Source: Algoriphagus aquaeductus | GTDB lineage: Bacteria > Bacteroidota > Bacteroidia > Cytophagales > Cyclobacteriaceae | Assembly: GCF_003253485.1 (NCBI RefSeq) | Contig: NZ_QKTX01000003.1 | Coordinates: 1 to 64,000 of the forward strand | Length of the DNA stretch: 64,000 bases | Direction of reading: 5' to 3' | Shown here: in pieces, positions 8,025 to 17,943 of the stretch | How positions within the stretch are numbered: position 1 is the stretch's first letter | How the letters are laid out: each line of letters opens with the position of its first letter | Position numbers and translations under genes: made by a program | Notes under the pieces: model-generated | Databases searched by the model: none | What the model was told of the DNA's origin: nothing | What the model saw: only the letters and a program-made list of their open reading frames with translations

Positions 8025-9206
8025 ATGTACAAGATCATTTTGCTTCTGGATTTTGCCGAAGAATACAGCAAGTGCCTGCTGAAGGGGATCAGTAAATATT
8101 CCGCTGAACACGGACATTGGAGTTTTTGTCGGATGCCTTTGTACTATCGGGAGACACTGGGGGCCAAAGGAATTTTGAACTGGGCCAAGGACTGGAAGGC
8201 GCATGGGATCATCGGGCAGCTGTACAATGAGATGGAGAATGATCTGTATCAATCTCCCATTCCGGTGATCGCACAGGATTTCAAGGAGCGGTTCAGATTT
8301 ATTCCCAATATCACCGGGCAATATCGGGAGACGGGCAAGCTCGGTGCGGAGTATTTTTTGAACAAAGGGTACACCCAATTTGCCTTTTATGGATTCAACA
8401 ACATCGTTTGGTCCCGTGAACGAGCCGAAGGATTTGAATCCGCAGTGAATCAGGCGGGATTTCATGTGCACTATTTTGAGCATAAAAAAGCCCGCTCCAC
8501 GGATATCTGGTACTACAAAAGCAACTCACTAAGCAAATGGCTGAAAAGTCTGCCCAAGCCCATCGCGCTGATGGCCTGTGATGATAATCAGGGGGTTCAT
8601 ATCACGGAAGCCTGCAAGCAAAACAATATCCGTGTGCCTCAGGAGGTTGCTGTCTTGGGAGTGGATAATGATGTCATGCTCTGTGAACTTTCCGATCCAC
8701 CCCTGTCGAGCATCGAATTGGATATCGAGCGGGCGGGCTACGATACGGCTCGGGCGATGGACTTGATGATCACCGGAAGGGCCAAATTTTACCGGGATAT
8801 TTTGGTGCCTCCCCTGAAGGTAGTCACACGAAACTCCACCGATATCTATGCCTCACAGGATGACTATGTAGCCACCGTGTTGGATTTTATCCATAAAAAT
8901 ATCGACCAAAATCTCCTCGTAGATCATATCGTAAAAGAGGTTCCGATGTCGAGGAGATCCCTGGAAAAACGATTTGTGGAGGTGACGGGGCTGCCCATCT
9001 ACAAGTACATTTTTAAGCTGCGGATCGAAAAGCTGGCCCAGAGACTGGTCAGCAGTGAGATGTCTGTATTCGAAATTGCCTTGGAAATGGGCCTTTCTGA
9101 CAGTAAAAATATTGCCCGTCAGTTTAGACAGGTGATGGGATGCACACCGTTGGAGTATCGAAGGAGATTTGTGGAGAAAGCCAAGGCAGATAAAATGTTT
9201 AAGTAG
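8025..9206 (+). CDS. XylR-type transcriptional regulator (LacI-like sensor + AraC DNA-binding domain)
   Basis: 393 residues. Residues about 1-275 are a periplasmic-binding-protein-like sugar sensor: an N-terminal MYKIILLLDFAEEYSKCLLKGI strand-helix unit, AEYFLNKGY, and the late VAVLGVDNDVMLCELSDPPLS segment typical of LacI/XylR proteins. Residues about 285-390 are an AraC helix-turn-helix pair (LVDHIVKEVPMSRRSLEKRF; ISEIA-like FEIALEMGLSDSKNIARQFRQ; MGCTPLEYRRRF). It lies directly downstream of the permease and very likely controls the permease and the divergent glycan operon in response to an imported sugar or sugar acid. The effector is unknown. Confidence 0.92.
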   Translation: MYKIILLLDFAEEYSKCLLKGISKYSAEHGHWSFCRMPLYYRETLGAKGILNWAKDWKAHGIIGQLYNEMENDLYQSPIPVIAQDFKERFRFIPNITGQYRETGKLGAEYFLNKGYTQFAFYGFNNIVWSRERAEGFESAVNQAGFHVHYFEHKKARSTDIWYYKSNSLSKWLKSLPKPIALMACDDNQGVHITEACKQNNIRVPQEVAVLGVDNDVMLCELSDPPLSSIELDIERAGYDTARAMDLMITGRAKFYRDILVPPLKVVTRNSTDIYASQDDYVATVLDFIHKNIDQNLLVDHIVKEVPMSRRSLEKRFVEVTGLPIYKYIFKLRIEKLAQRLVSSEMSVFEIALEMGLSDSKNIARQFRQVMGCTPLEYRRRFVEKAKADKMFK

Positions 9207-9245
9207 TCTCTTTTTGGGCCGGGGAGGTAACTACCAATAAACGCC

Positions 9246-10514
9246 ATGCCTAAGAAAAATTTACTTCCTATTCTTCTTACCGCCATGACTTTGGGTACCA
9301 CCTGGGCCATTCGCGGGCAATTTGGCCATGAGCAAGGGGCCGCCTGGGCCGGAGCGATAGCCTGTTTGATGCTGGTGATGGTGACCAAAAGGAGTGAATG
9401 GGCGGAATCTGGACTGAAAGCCTCTTTTTTTGGAGCGGTAGGTTGGGGATTGGGAGGAATGATGAGTTATGGCGTGCTGGTCGGGTATGGAAAATCATCA
9501 GATTTTCTGAATGCTTCCTATGGACTATTGAGCCTCTTGGTGGTGGGGGGATTGTACGGATTTTTAGGCGGGGGATTGTTTGGACTGGGATTGACCGATT
9601 CGAAAGAGAGGAAAGTGCCGTGGCATCAGGTCACGGTAGAATTGACTGTCGGCGGATTGATTTTTTACTATTTCATCATCGAGCAACTGGGTTGGCTGAT
9701 GACTCCGCCACGGTCTGAGGCCTGGGGAGTATGTGCCGGTGCCGCCTTGGCTTTGGCTTATTTTCTTTACCGGAGCGGCTATCGAAATGCCCTCCGTGTA
9801 GCTCTGTTTTCCGGGTTGGGGGCCGGTTTTGGTTTTGGCTTTGGTAATTTTCTTCAAACGATGGGTCAATTGTCCGGTTTGACATTCAATTTTTGGAATG
9901 TGATGGAGTATTCCTTGGGATTTTTTGGCGGAATCGGGATGGCCTATGGGGCTTTGACCTCCTCTTGGCAGCCTGCTAAAAAAGCAGCTGAGAAGTCCGT
10001 TTGGCCGATTTATGGATTAGCTGTACTGATTCCGTTTTTCGTGTGGGAGCAGAGTTTTTGGGAAAAAGAGATCACCCCAATGCTGGAAAAGGTAGCCCCC
10101 GGACAATTGGATTTTTGGGCTAAAGCCATACCCGCCATGGCATTTTTGATCTGGTTGGGATTGCTGGGATTAGCCTGGAAAAAAGCAAAAACGCTGAAAA
10201 ATGATCTGGCAGTCAATACGGTTTCGGTTCTTCAATCGGTCTGTTGGTCCTTGTTTTTGGCTTATTTGGCCTACACGTTTTTGATCACGGGCTCATTCAT
10301 GAGCGGATATCGACCTGAGCAATTTTTGTATTTGGTCAACTTTGGGCTGATTTGGTTTTTGGTTCCCAAAAGTTCTGCTCAATTCTCATTGGAGGGAATC
10401 CAAGGGGCTGGAATCTGGAAATTGTTTTTTCTGATTTTGGGCCTTTTGATCCTGTTGGCGGCGATTTCCTCTTCCCTTCATGAAGGATTGCCTGGGATGC
10501 AGACGCGGTTTTGA
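9246..10514 (+). CDS. Polytopic membrane protein of unknown function
   Basis: 422 residues with roughly ten to twelve hydrophobic segments and many glycine-rich helices (GAVGWGLGGMMSYGVLVGYG, VVGGLYGFLGGGLFGLGL, GLGAGFGFGFGNFL). No signal peptide, no ATPase motif, and no recognised transporter signature. Conserved-looking polar spots are TTWAIRGQFGHEQG near residue 20 and the YFIIEQLGWLMTPPRSEAWG loop. It follows the regulator by 39 bases on the same strand and closes the glycan locus, so a second transporter or a membrane enzyme acting on the same sugar is possible. I do not recognise the family. Confidence 0.7.
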   Translation: MPKKNLLPILLTAMTLGTTWAIRGQFGHEQGAAWAGAIACLMLVMVTKRSEWAESGLKASFFGAVGWGLGGMMSYGVLVGYGKSSDFLNASYGLLSLLVVGGLYGFLGGGLFGLGLTDSKERKVPWHQVTVELTVGGLIFYYFIIEQLGWLMTPPRSEAWGVCAGAALALAYFLYRSGYRNALRVALFSGLGAGFGFGFGNFLQTMGQLSGLTFNFWNVMEYSLGFFGGIGMAYGALTSSWQPAKKAAEKSVWPIYGLAVLIPFFVWEQSFWEKEITPMLEKVAPGQLDFWAKAIPAMAFLIWLGLLGLAWKKAKTLKNDLAVNTVSVLQSVCWSLFLAYLAYTFLITGSFMSGYRPEQFLYLVNFGLIWFLVPKSSAQFSLEGIQGAGIWKLFFLILGLLILLAAISSSLHEGLPGMQTRF

Positions 10515-10680
10515 ATGATGGGCTGAAGTTATGGGGATGGTTGATATATAGAAATTGAGGTCATTGAGTGCAGAACCAAATCCAAAGAGATTGCTATCGT
10601 TTTGACATGCATTTACCTGCGATCTGAAGGCGTCAGACCGTCTGAAAGATAAACGAGGGAATTTTCTTGGGACAACCTCT

Positions 10681-12459
10681 TTACTTTTTGATGGTGAATT
10701 GATCCAGGAGTTTGCCGTCGGCGAGATAGGAACTCAGTGTAAGGGTATTTCCATGGATGTCGATTTTTTGGTAGAGGTAATCATCGGGGTAGGAAAGAAC
10801 GGTGAAGGACTGGTCCTGCTTATCGCTTTCGAAACCCTTCCCATGTGCCGAAGCCGAGTGGACAAAAATCAGGTTGGAGTTTGATCCGGGCTTGAATTCC
10901 CTCAAAGGTTTGGATCGCATGTAGTAATGAAAATGCCCACTGAAGTACAGGTCCACCTCGTGCTTTTCCAAAATGGGAACCCAGAAGTCCTGGATTTCGG
11001 GATAAGGTTCTACAGAATTGTAAGCAGGGAAATGGACGGTCAAGAACTTCCAACGGGCAGGATTTTCGGCGAGTACTTTTTCCAACCAAGGCGCTTGGTC
11101 AGGGATAGAAAGCGTGCCATCCATCATCAAGAAAAGAGCCTCACCATATCTGAAAAAATAGGTTCTCTCGGAATATTCTCCTCCGGGCCCATTGACAGGA
11201 AGGTCAAATTGCGCCTGAAACATGCCTGCGCCCAACCCATCCTGTGAGTCGTGGTTGCCGGGTACGGGCATAAAGGGGCGATGCGCAAAGCTTTCTCCGG
11301 TGAAGGCAAACAGCTTGTCCCAATCATCCCGATGAAGTCCGGTATTGACCAAGTCGCCTGAGGAAATGTAGAATTTGGTTTCAGGAAAACGCGTAGTAGC
11401 ATCTTTTGCCAGTTGGCCTGTTTTGGGATCGTTGTGCATATCACCAAACCAAATGAAAGAAAAATTGGGTGTGCGGTCAGCTGCTGTCTCAAAGGAATAA
11501 ACCGGACTGAGCTCGTCATCGGACTGGATTTGGTAGTGGTAAGCAGTTCCCGGATTGAGACCGGAGATTCGCGCGGTATGGCGAAGGGTAAAGCGGTCGT
11601 TCTGAAGTAGGCGGTCTTCTATTTCCTGAGGGGAAGATGCCAAGCTGAGCGTGTCTTTTCCTCCTTTTTTCCAATAGAGGACCTTACTTGTCGTAGATTT
11701 TGGAGAAGTGCGCCAATTGATGGAAATGGAGGTTTTGGGATCAGCATGCCAGTGCAACACCGGTAGATCCGGAAGTTCCGAAGATGGAAAATCGGTACTT
11801 CGGAAGGCTTGGACCAAATGAGCTTCTCTCGCCCGTCCACGGATGGTGGTAAAGAGTATTTCTCCACGGATTTCATCGGGGACTTCGGTGATTTTCAGCC
11901 CATCCCAGTCGTGATAGGTAAATGCTCCGGGTTCCAAAGTTTCGAAATGCTGTTGCGCGGGAAAAATCGGTGTGATTTCCAGTTTTTTTCCTTTTTCCAA
12001 AGGTTTGAGACTGATAAAATACACCGGTCGGTGTTTGTCAAGTCCATTGATGCCCAAGTTGACTTTTCCCGAGTGCTCTTCTTTTTGCCAGACCTCATAT
12101 GAAGAGAGTTCGTTTTTGACCAGCAGGTTGGTTTTGACAAAACCCGATTTTTCAAGCCAAAAGGGAACCGTCTTTTGGTCTACATGGCGCATGAGTGATA
12201 TTCTCACAGGCTGGTTGACTTCAAAAATCCAGTACTGCGTACTCATCACCGCCTTTTCCTCCTCGGTCAAATAGGAGTCGAAAAAAGCTTCATCCAGCAA
12301 ATTGAGGCTGTCGGAGGGAATTTCTTCATAGAGCCGGGTGACGATCTGATCTACGGTAGTCTTGAGGTCGGGAAGATTTTTGGGAGGTGCTGTGCAAAAG
12401 GAAAAGGAAAATAAGGCACTGAAAAGCAGATTTTTTAATGCTGAAGTGGGATGATACAT
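10681..12459 (-). CDS. Metallophosphoesterase with purple-acid-phosphatase-like N-terminal domain, secreted
   Basis: 592 residues. The N-terminus is hydrophobic and contains a cysteine (FSFSFCTAPP), so export is likely and lipidation possible although the lipobox is not ideal. Residues about 30-215 are of unknown type. About 235-325 form a fibronectin-like domain (SISINWRTSP ... LNPGTAYHYQI) as in purple acid phosphatases. From about 330 the calcineurin-like core shows WFGDMHNDP, SSGDLVNTG, PGNHDSQDG, LTVHFP and FSGHFHYY, which supply the two-metal site. It stands alone on the minus strand, divergent from the SusC/SusD genes, and may release phosphate from an extracellular substrate. Confidence 0.88.
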   Translation of the reverse strand: MYHPTSALKNLLFSALFSFSFCTAPPKNLPDLKTTVDQIVTRLYEEIPSDSLNLLDEAFFDSYLTEEEKAVMSTQYWIFEVNQPVRISLMRHVDQKTVPFWLEKSGFVKTNLLVKNELSSYEVWQKEEHSGKVNLGINGLDKHRPVYFISLKPLEKGKKLEITPIFPAQQHFETLEPGAFTYHDWDGLKITEVPDEIRGEILFTTIRGRAREAHLVQAFRSTDFPSSELPDLPVLHWHADPKTSISINWRTSPKSTTSKVLYWKKGGKDTLSLASSPQEIEDRLLQNDRFTLRHTARISGLNPGTAYHYQIQSDDELSPVYSFETAADRTPNFSFIWFGDMHNDPKTGQLAKDATTRFPETKFYISSGDLVNTGLHRDDWDKLFAFTGESFAHRPFMPVPGNHDSQDGLGAGMFQAQFDLPVNGPGGEYSERTYFFRYGEALFLMMDGTLSIPDQAPWLEKVLAENPARWKFLTVHFPAYNSVEPYPEIQDFWVPILEKHEVDLYFSGHFHYYMRSKPLREFKPGSNSNLIFVHSASAHGKGFESDKQDQSFTVLSYPDDYLYQKIDIHGNTLTLSSYLADGKLLDQFTIKK

Positions 12460-12573
12460 GAAGGTTGGGCCATTAGGTCAATTCTGAAATCAATACCTAG
12501 ATAAGTCAAAAAGAGACTAATCCACAAAAAATGTATGGAGATAGTCCTTTTTTTCTTGGTCAGGGTATCCCCA

Positions 12574-12801
12574 ATGAATAAGATCCAAATGAAGCGTCCT
12601 GATGCATCGGTACTGATCAAAAAGCTGGAATCCGGAGAGATTTCCCGGGAAGAATTTGGGCTTTTTTTGGAAGGACTCGAAGATGCTGGTCAGGCAAAAG
12701 AGTACGATCAAGGCTTTCGGGAGCTTTTTGATCGGTTAATCGAAAAAGGTGAGCGAACCAATCAATTTGGGGCTACACCGGAGAATAATCAAACTACTTA
12801 A
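12574..12801 (+). CDS. Small protein resembling the cytoplasmic N-terminus of a FecR anti-sigma factor
   Basis: About 75 residues, acidic and helical: PDASVLIKKLESGEISREEF, then GLFLEGLEDAG, then a FRELFDRLIEKG helix. FecR-family anti-sigma factors of Bacteroidota begin with a similar three-helix segment, and sigma-fecR-susC is a common gene order. Here no membrane helix or FecR domain follows; the frame ends 21 bases before susC. It may be a remnant of a lost sigma/FecR regulatory pair or an independent small regulator. The start is uncertain: in-frame ATGs occur at 12535, 12574 and 12589, and 12574 was chosen arbitrarily as the middle of these. Confidence 0.5.
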   Translation: MNKIQMKRPDASVLIKKLESGEISREEFGLFLEGLEDAGQAKEYDQGFRELFDRLIEKGERTNQFGATPENNQTT

Positions 12802-12822
12802 ACTAACCTATACCCATTTACT

Positions 12823-15800
12823 ATGAACCAATTGCTTTACTTGCTCAAATCCAAAATAGACCGGGGCTTCAGCCTGGGTTTAGCGATGGGTTTCCTGATC
12901 TTGCTGCCCTCCTGGGCAGAAGGGATGTCAGTCGGTGCCTCCATTTTTGAGGAGGAGTTTTTTCAGACCCAAAGTCAAATCCGTGGAAAAGTGACTTCCA
13001 AGGTGGATGGAATGCCTTTGCCTGGCGTGACCGTCCTCGAAAAGGGAACTTCAAATGGGACCATCACCGACATCGAAGGCAACTATACGCTAGTCCTCCG
13101 AAGTGAGCGCCCGGTGTTGGTCTTTTCCTACATCGGATTTACTTCGGTAGAAGTGCCTGTAGGAGGACAAACTAGTGTGGATTTGGCTATGGAGGAAAAC
13201 GTGCAGGCGATGAGTGAAGTGGTCGTGACAGCCTTGGGTATCGAGCGGGAAAAACGCTCCTTGGGGTATTCAGTCGGTGAGGTAAAAGGGGAAGATTTGC
13301 GGACTGTCGCACAAGAAAACCCCATCAACGCTCTTGCCGGTCGGGTAGCCGGGGTTTCCATCAACCAAATGAGTGGGGTAGGTTCGTCCACAAGTGTGAT
13401 CATCCGCGGGGCCACGTCCTTAAGCAGTGACAATCAGCCCTTGTTTGTGATCGATGGAGTGCCCGTTTCCAACACTTTAAATAATGTGAGAAATATGGGT
13501 GACCGGAATGAGGTGGATTATGGTAATCCCATATCGGACTTGAGCCCGGAAGATATCGAAGACATCACCGTGCTGAAGGGTCCAAGTGCCGCTGCGCTCT
13601 ATGGCTCTCGGGCAGGGAATGGGGTCATTCTGATCACAACAAAGAAGGGAAAAAAGGGGGAGGCCATGAAGGTCAATTTTACGACCAGCAATGTGTTTGA
13701 GCGCCCCTATCGTTATTTGAATTTCCACTACCAATACGCCAATGGAAACCGGACTGATCTTTTGGATGAACGTTCTGCCTATTGGGCGGGTCTTCCCCTG
13801 GATCAGGGAATCAAAGCAGTTCAGTGGAACAGTCCCGTTGGTCCGGACGGAAACAAGATCCCAACCGAACTCAAGTCTTATCCCAACAACATGCGGGATT
13901 TTCTGGAAACTGGAGTCACCTCAACCAATGCGGTTAGCATTTCCGGATCGACTGACAAGGCGGTTTACCGGCTGGGATTTACCAATATGATTCACGACGG
14001 GATGATCCCCAACACGGATCTGCACCGAAATAATCTTACGCTATCAAATTCCTATCAATTCAGTCCCAAGTTTAGCCTGAGTGCAGATATCAATCTTTCC
14101 CGATCCAAATCCAATAACCGGGCTGCGACGACCAATCGAGGTGCAAATCCTCTGGAAGCAGTGTACAACTGGTCTCATGTGAATATCAATGATCTCCGGG
14201 ATTATTGGCTGGAAGGTCAGGAGGATATTCAGCAAAAAACAGTTTCGGTCAACCATGATAATCCCTATTTCATTGCCTACGGGATCAACAATGGATTTGT
14301 CCGGGATCGGGTTTTTGGAAATATGAAATTGGACTACAAGTGGACCGATGCACTCTCCTCTTATGTCCGATTGACCTTGGATACCTATACCGAAAACAGG
14401 GAAACTAAAATTCCATGGTCATATACCCGTGAGCGGAGAGGAGCCTATCACCTTCAGGATATCGCCAGGACAGAGTCCAACATCGAATTCTTAACGACCT
14501 ACACCAAGTCTTTCACCAACTTTAATTTTACACTGAATGGTGGAGGGAACATTATGCGGCAGTTTTATCGGGACAACTACATGGGAAGTGCTCCCAATGC
14601 AGGCTTGATCGTGCCGGGCTTGTACCGAATCAGCAATATCCCCAATACAGGACTGAGGTATTCCAACTTTGACTCGGAAAAGGCGATTTATTCAGTCTTT
14701 GCGGTAGCGTCTTTGGGCTTTATGGATCAGCTTTACTTGGATATTTCAGGTAGAAATGACTGGTCCTCTACACTTCCTGCTAATAACCGATCTTATTTTT
14801 ATCCTTCTGTATCGCTAAGCTGGTTGGCCAATTATACCTTCAACCTTCCCGAAACCATTTCCTTGCTGAAATTCAGAGCGGGATTTGCCCAGGCAGGTAA
14901 TGATACCAATCCCTATGCACTGGATCCCATTTTAGGCACCTCCAATTGGGGTACGCTGATCACAACCAATTACCCCGGTACCCTGTTGAACCCAAATCTG
15001 AAGCCTGAGATCAACACCTCTCAAGAACTGGGGTTGGACTTCAATCTTTGGGACAATCGGGTGCGATTTGAAGGGACTTATTTTTATCAGAAAAATGAAA
15101 ACCAAATCCTGAGTGTTCCTTCTCCTGCCTCATCTGGCTATTCGCAAAAGCAGGTCAATGCCGGGTTGATTTCCTCCAAAGGCTGGGAAATTCAGATCGG
15201 CGGCACACCCATCAAAAATGCAAAAGGATTTACCTGGGATATCAATGCGAATTTTACCCGAATCCGAACTACCCTAGAGGAATTGGCTGATGGGATGGAT
15301 TTCATTACTCTTTGGGAAGACAACAACGGGGGAGCTTCCACCTTTGTAGGAGGACAGATCGGAGATTTGTACAGCCGTGGATTTGCCACCGTGACAGATC
15401 CGAGTTCACCTTACTATCGCTGGCCGATTCTCAATGCCAACGGCTCCTGGATTCCACTCAATGGCAGAGAGGACAGAAGAAAGGTGGGGAATTTCAATCC
15501 GGATGCCTTGATAGGGGTTCAAACCAGACTGAGCTATAAGCGATTCACTTTGGATGCGAGTTTCGACATGAGATTGGGTGGAGACTTTATGTCCTACACT
15601 TACCGCTATGGAGAATCGGACTGGAAATCCAAGAGACAGAAAGACCTTTTGATCCCGGGAGGATTGTATACCCAAGAGCAATTGATTGCTTTACTTAAAT
15701 CAGACCCTGAACGCTACATCATTCCTAAAAACGGCAATTTCCCAAGAGTGGGAGGCTACGATCAGGCTTCGGGTGGATTGGTGGTCAACATGGCTACTCC

Positions 15801-16206
15801 GGGAAATGACGGAGTTTTTGTACCGGGGGTAATTCGAAATGCCAATGGAGAATATGTAGAGCATCTTGGAGGCCCGGGAACTAAAATTTATCCTGCGTCT
15901 TCGGCCTATGCCTGGAATTACAATGAGCAGATCACCTTTGATGCCTCTTTTCTAAAGATGAGAGAGCTTTCGATTGGCTATATGCTTCCCGCATTGAAAG
16001 GCTTTCAAAATGCCCATGTCTCAATTTACACCCGAAACCTGATCCTTTGGACCAAGGCGGATATTGGGATCGATCCGGAAAGAGCTTTCCAGATCACCGC
16101 GTCTAAGCAGGGCGACTCGGCTAATCTTTTCCGTCAGGGAATTGAGTTGCAAAACGTAAATCCTTGGACCATGCCGTTTGGATTTAAATTCAGCGCCAAT
16201 TTTTAA
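12823..16206 (+). CDS. SusC/RagA family TonB-linked outer-membrane transporter
   Basis: 1127 residues. After the signal sequence (hydrophobic about 15-33) comes a carboxypeptidase-regulatory-like domain (SQIRGKVTSKVDGMPLPGVT ... GTITDIEGNYTL, about residues 50-125), then the SusC region and plug (EEVVVTALGIEREKRSLGYS-like start, NALAGRVAGVSINQMSGVGS, IRGATSLSSDNQPLFVIDG, LKGPSAAALYGSRAGNGVI), then a long beta-barrel ending in the aromatic FGFKFSANF. It imports oligomeric nutrients together with the SusD lipoprotein encoded next. No polysaccharide-degrading enzyme is in the same operon, so the substrate cannot be inferred from neighbours. Confidence 0.96.
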   Translation: MNQLLYLLKSKIDRGFSLGLAMGFLILLPSWAEGMSVGASIFEEEFFQTQSQIRGKVTSKVDGMPLPGVTVLEKGTSNGTITDIEGNYTLVLRSERPVLVFSYIGFTSVEVPVGGQTSVDLAMEENVQAMSEVVVTALGIEREKRSLGYSVGEVKGEDLRTVAQENPINALAGRVAGVSINQMSGVGSSTSVIIRGATSLSSDNQPLFVIDGVPVSNTLNNVRNMGDRNEVDYGNPISDLSPEDIEDITVLKGPSAAALYGSRAGNGVILITTKKGKKGEAMKVNFTTSNVFERPYRYLNFHYQYANGNRTDLLDERSAYWAGLPLDQGIKAVQWNSPVGPDGNKIPTELKSYPNNMRDFLETGVTSTNAVSISGSTDKAVYRLGFTNMIHDGMIPNTDLHRNNLTLSNSYQFSPKFSLSADINLSRSKSNNRAATTNRGANPLEAVYNWSHVNINDLRDYWLEGQEDIQQKTVSVNHDNPYFIAYGINNGFVRDRVFGNMKLDYKWTDALSSYVRLTLDTYTENRETKIPWSYTRERRGAYHLQDIARTESNIEFLTTYTKSFTNFNFTLNGGGNIMRQFYRDNYMGSAPNAGLIVPGLYRISNIPNTGLRYSNFDSEKAIYSVFAVASLGFMDQLYLDISGRNDWSSTLPANNRSYFYPSVSLSWLANYTFNLPETISLLKFRAGFAQAGNDTNPYALDPILGTSNWGTLITTNYPGTLLNPNLKPEINTSQELGLDFNLWDNRVRFEGTYFYQKNENQILSVPSPASSGYSQKQVNAGLISSKGWEIQIGGTPIKNAKGFTWDINANFTRIRTTLEELADGMDFITLWEDNNGGASTFVGGQIGDLYSRGFATVTDPSSPYYRWPILNANGSWIPLNGREDRRKVGNFNPDALIGVQTRLSYKRFTLDASFDMRLGGDFMSYTYRYGESDWKSKRQKDLLIPGGLYTQEQLIALLKSDPERYIIPKNGNFPRVGGYDQASGGLVVNMATPGNDGVFVPGVIRNANGEYVEHLGGPGTKIYPASSAYAWNYNEQITFDASFLKMRELSIGYMLPALKGFQNAHVSIYTRNLILWTKADIGIDPERAFQITASKQGDSANLFRQGIELQNVNPWTMPFGFKFSANF

Positions 16207-16228
16207 TCTCAACTGAAAAACAAAAGTC

Positions 16229-17920
16229 ATGAACAACTGGAATATAAAAATCGGAACCTTTGCCTTGTTGTTTTCTCTGTTGATAGGAGGATGCAAGGAC
16301 TTGGATGAAATCAACGAGAACCCCAATGGGGTGTCTCCATCCAACGCCAATGTGAACATGCTTATGCCGACCGTTCTGGTCGGAGTGGGACAGAATATGG
16401 TCAACTTGGGCTATCAGGATTTGGCCGGAGTCGTGCAGCATACCCAGAAAGACGGTTGGAATGGGGGGCATAACCATTACGAGTGGGGACTTCAGGATTG
16501 GAGTGGCTGGTATGGCCTGTTACGGACCAATCAATTTATGATTCAAAGAGCGGACGAGGTCAATTCACCTTTTCATAAAGCGGTGGGACTGACCATGAAA
16601 TCGCTGATTTTTGGGATGATTACGGATTTGTGGGGTGATGCCCCGTACTCCAAAGCGCTACAGGGCGACAAATCAGGTCGGGAGTTTCAGTTTCCCGAGT
16701 ATGACAATCAGGAAGCAATCTATCGGGGGATCATCGATGATCTCAAGGCTGCTTCAGCGATTTTTGCTTCTGCCAACAATTCCACGGTCATCGCTCAGTA
16801 TGATGTGTATTTCGGTGGAAATGTGGTGAGATGGCATAAGTTTACCAACTCACTTTTGCTGCGCTATTACATGAGGATCTCTTCCAAGCTGCCTGATGTG
16901 GCTAAAGCTGGGATTGAGGAGGTTTCCAGGTCGGGGGTTTTTCTGACCGATGCGGCCGAAGATGTGGTCATGGATTACATCGGTGCCTCGGCCGGAGATT
17001 CCTGGCCCACGGCTACCTCTTTTGATGCGGGATCGAATTTCCGAAGATTGAAGCCTTGCAATACCCTGCTGGATTTTATGTTGGAAAACCAAGATCCGAG
17101 AATCAAGGTGTGGTTTAGAGAAGTCCACTGTCAGTGGGTGGAGGATAAAACATTAGCTACCGCGGTGGATCCGTTTATCCGGCGAAACGGGGTGCTTCAG
17201 CAGGGAGTGGTTTCCCTTACGGATGAGCAGTACCTGACTCAGATTGCCGCCGGCAATAAGTTTACCCGCCACTACAACCCGGATTTGTTGGGTTCCAAGT
17301 TGGATACTCGAATCTATGTGGGATTGCCTCCCGGGGCTTTGGCACCTTCCGAGCACAATAGAAACCCTACACCCGGTCAGACCTTGGAAAACCAGCATGC
17401 TTCACAGCTTGCAGATGTCTACCGTCAGACCCGACATGCGTTGTTGAAAGCCAGAATTATCTCAGCGGCTGAGGTGCATTTCATCCTGGCAGAGGCAGCT
17501 TTGAAGGGATATGCCGTGGGAAATGCCGAGACGCACTACCGAAATGGAGTTCAATCCTCCCTGAAGACATGGGGAGTAACCAATTCCTTTGATGCGTATA
17601 TCAAGCAGCCTAAAGTAGCCTTCAATGGAACTGTGAAACAGGTCATCGAACAAAAGTGGGTGGCAAGCTGGACCAATGCAGCAGAGGCATGGTTTGATTT
17701 CCGAAGGACGGGATTCCCAGAATTGAAGCCGGGTCCTGCTTCTCCAGAACCTGTGGTGCCTGTTAGATTTATCTATGGCGGAAATGAGATCAACTTCAAC
17801 AATGCAGAAGTGGAAAAGGCGATTTCCCGCCTGGAATTGACACCCTATGAGCGGGGAAGAGGAGCCAACAATCAATGGTCAAAGACCTGGATCATCCAAG
17901 GTACGGGTAAACCTTGGTAG
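16229..17920 (+). CDS. SusD/RagB family nutrient-binding lipoprotein
   Basis: 563 residues. Signal peptide with lipobox LLIGGCKDLDEINENPN, typical of the SusD-like_2 branch. Helical TPR-like segments follow, with conserved landmarks DLWGDAPYS, AEVHFILAEAALKGY and the late TNAAEAWFDFRRTGFPEL. It starts 22 bases after the SusC stop and pairs with it as the surface lid of the transporter. A perfect hairpin with a T run follows, so the operon ends here. Confidence 0.95.
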   Translation: MNNWNIKIGTFALLFSLLIGGCKDLDEINENPNGVSPSNANVNMLMPTVLVGVGQNMVNLGYQDLAGVVQHTQKDGWNGGHNHYEWGLQDWSGWYGLLRTNQFMIQRADEVNSPFHKAVGLTMKSLIFGMITDLWGDAPYSKALQGDKSGREFQFPEYDNQEAIYRGIIDDLKAASAIFASANNSTVIAQYDVYFGGNVVRWHKFTNSLLLRYYMRISSKLPDVAKAGIEEVSRSGVFLTDAAEDVVMDYIGASAGDSWPTATSFDAGSNFRRLKPCNTLLDFMLENQDPRIKVWFREVHCQWVEDKTLATAVDPFIRRNGVLQQGVVSLTDEQYLTQIAAGNKFTRHYNPDLLGSKLDTRIYVGLPPGALAPSEHNRNPTPGQTLENQHASQLADVYRQTRHALLKARIISAAEVHFILAEAALKGYAVGNAETHYRNGVQSSLKTWGVTNSFDAYIKQPKVAFNGTVKQVIEQKWVASWTNAAEAWFDFRRTGFPELKPGPASPEPVVPVRFIYGGNEINFNNAEVEKAISRLELTPYERGRGANNQWSKTWIIQGTGKPW

Positions 17921-17943
17921 GTAAATAGATAGATTGCGTAGAG

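Noticed and set aside
12435..12711. Minus-strand short frames upstream of the metallophosphoesterase
   Set aside because: They overlap the plus-strand FecR-like gene and show no protein features.
17733..17752. CCTGCTTCTCCAGAA inside susD, matching the palindrome at 804
   Set aside because: It lacks the second arm, lies in a well-conserved reading frame (GPASPEPV), and is probably a chance match.
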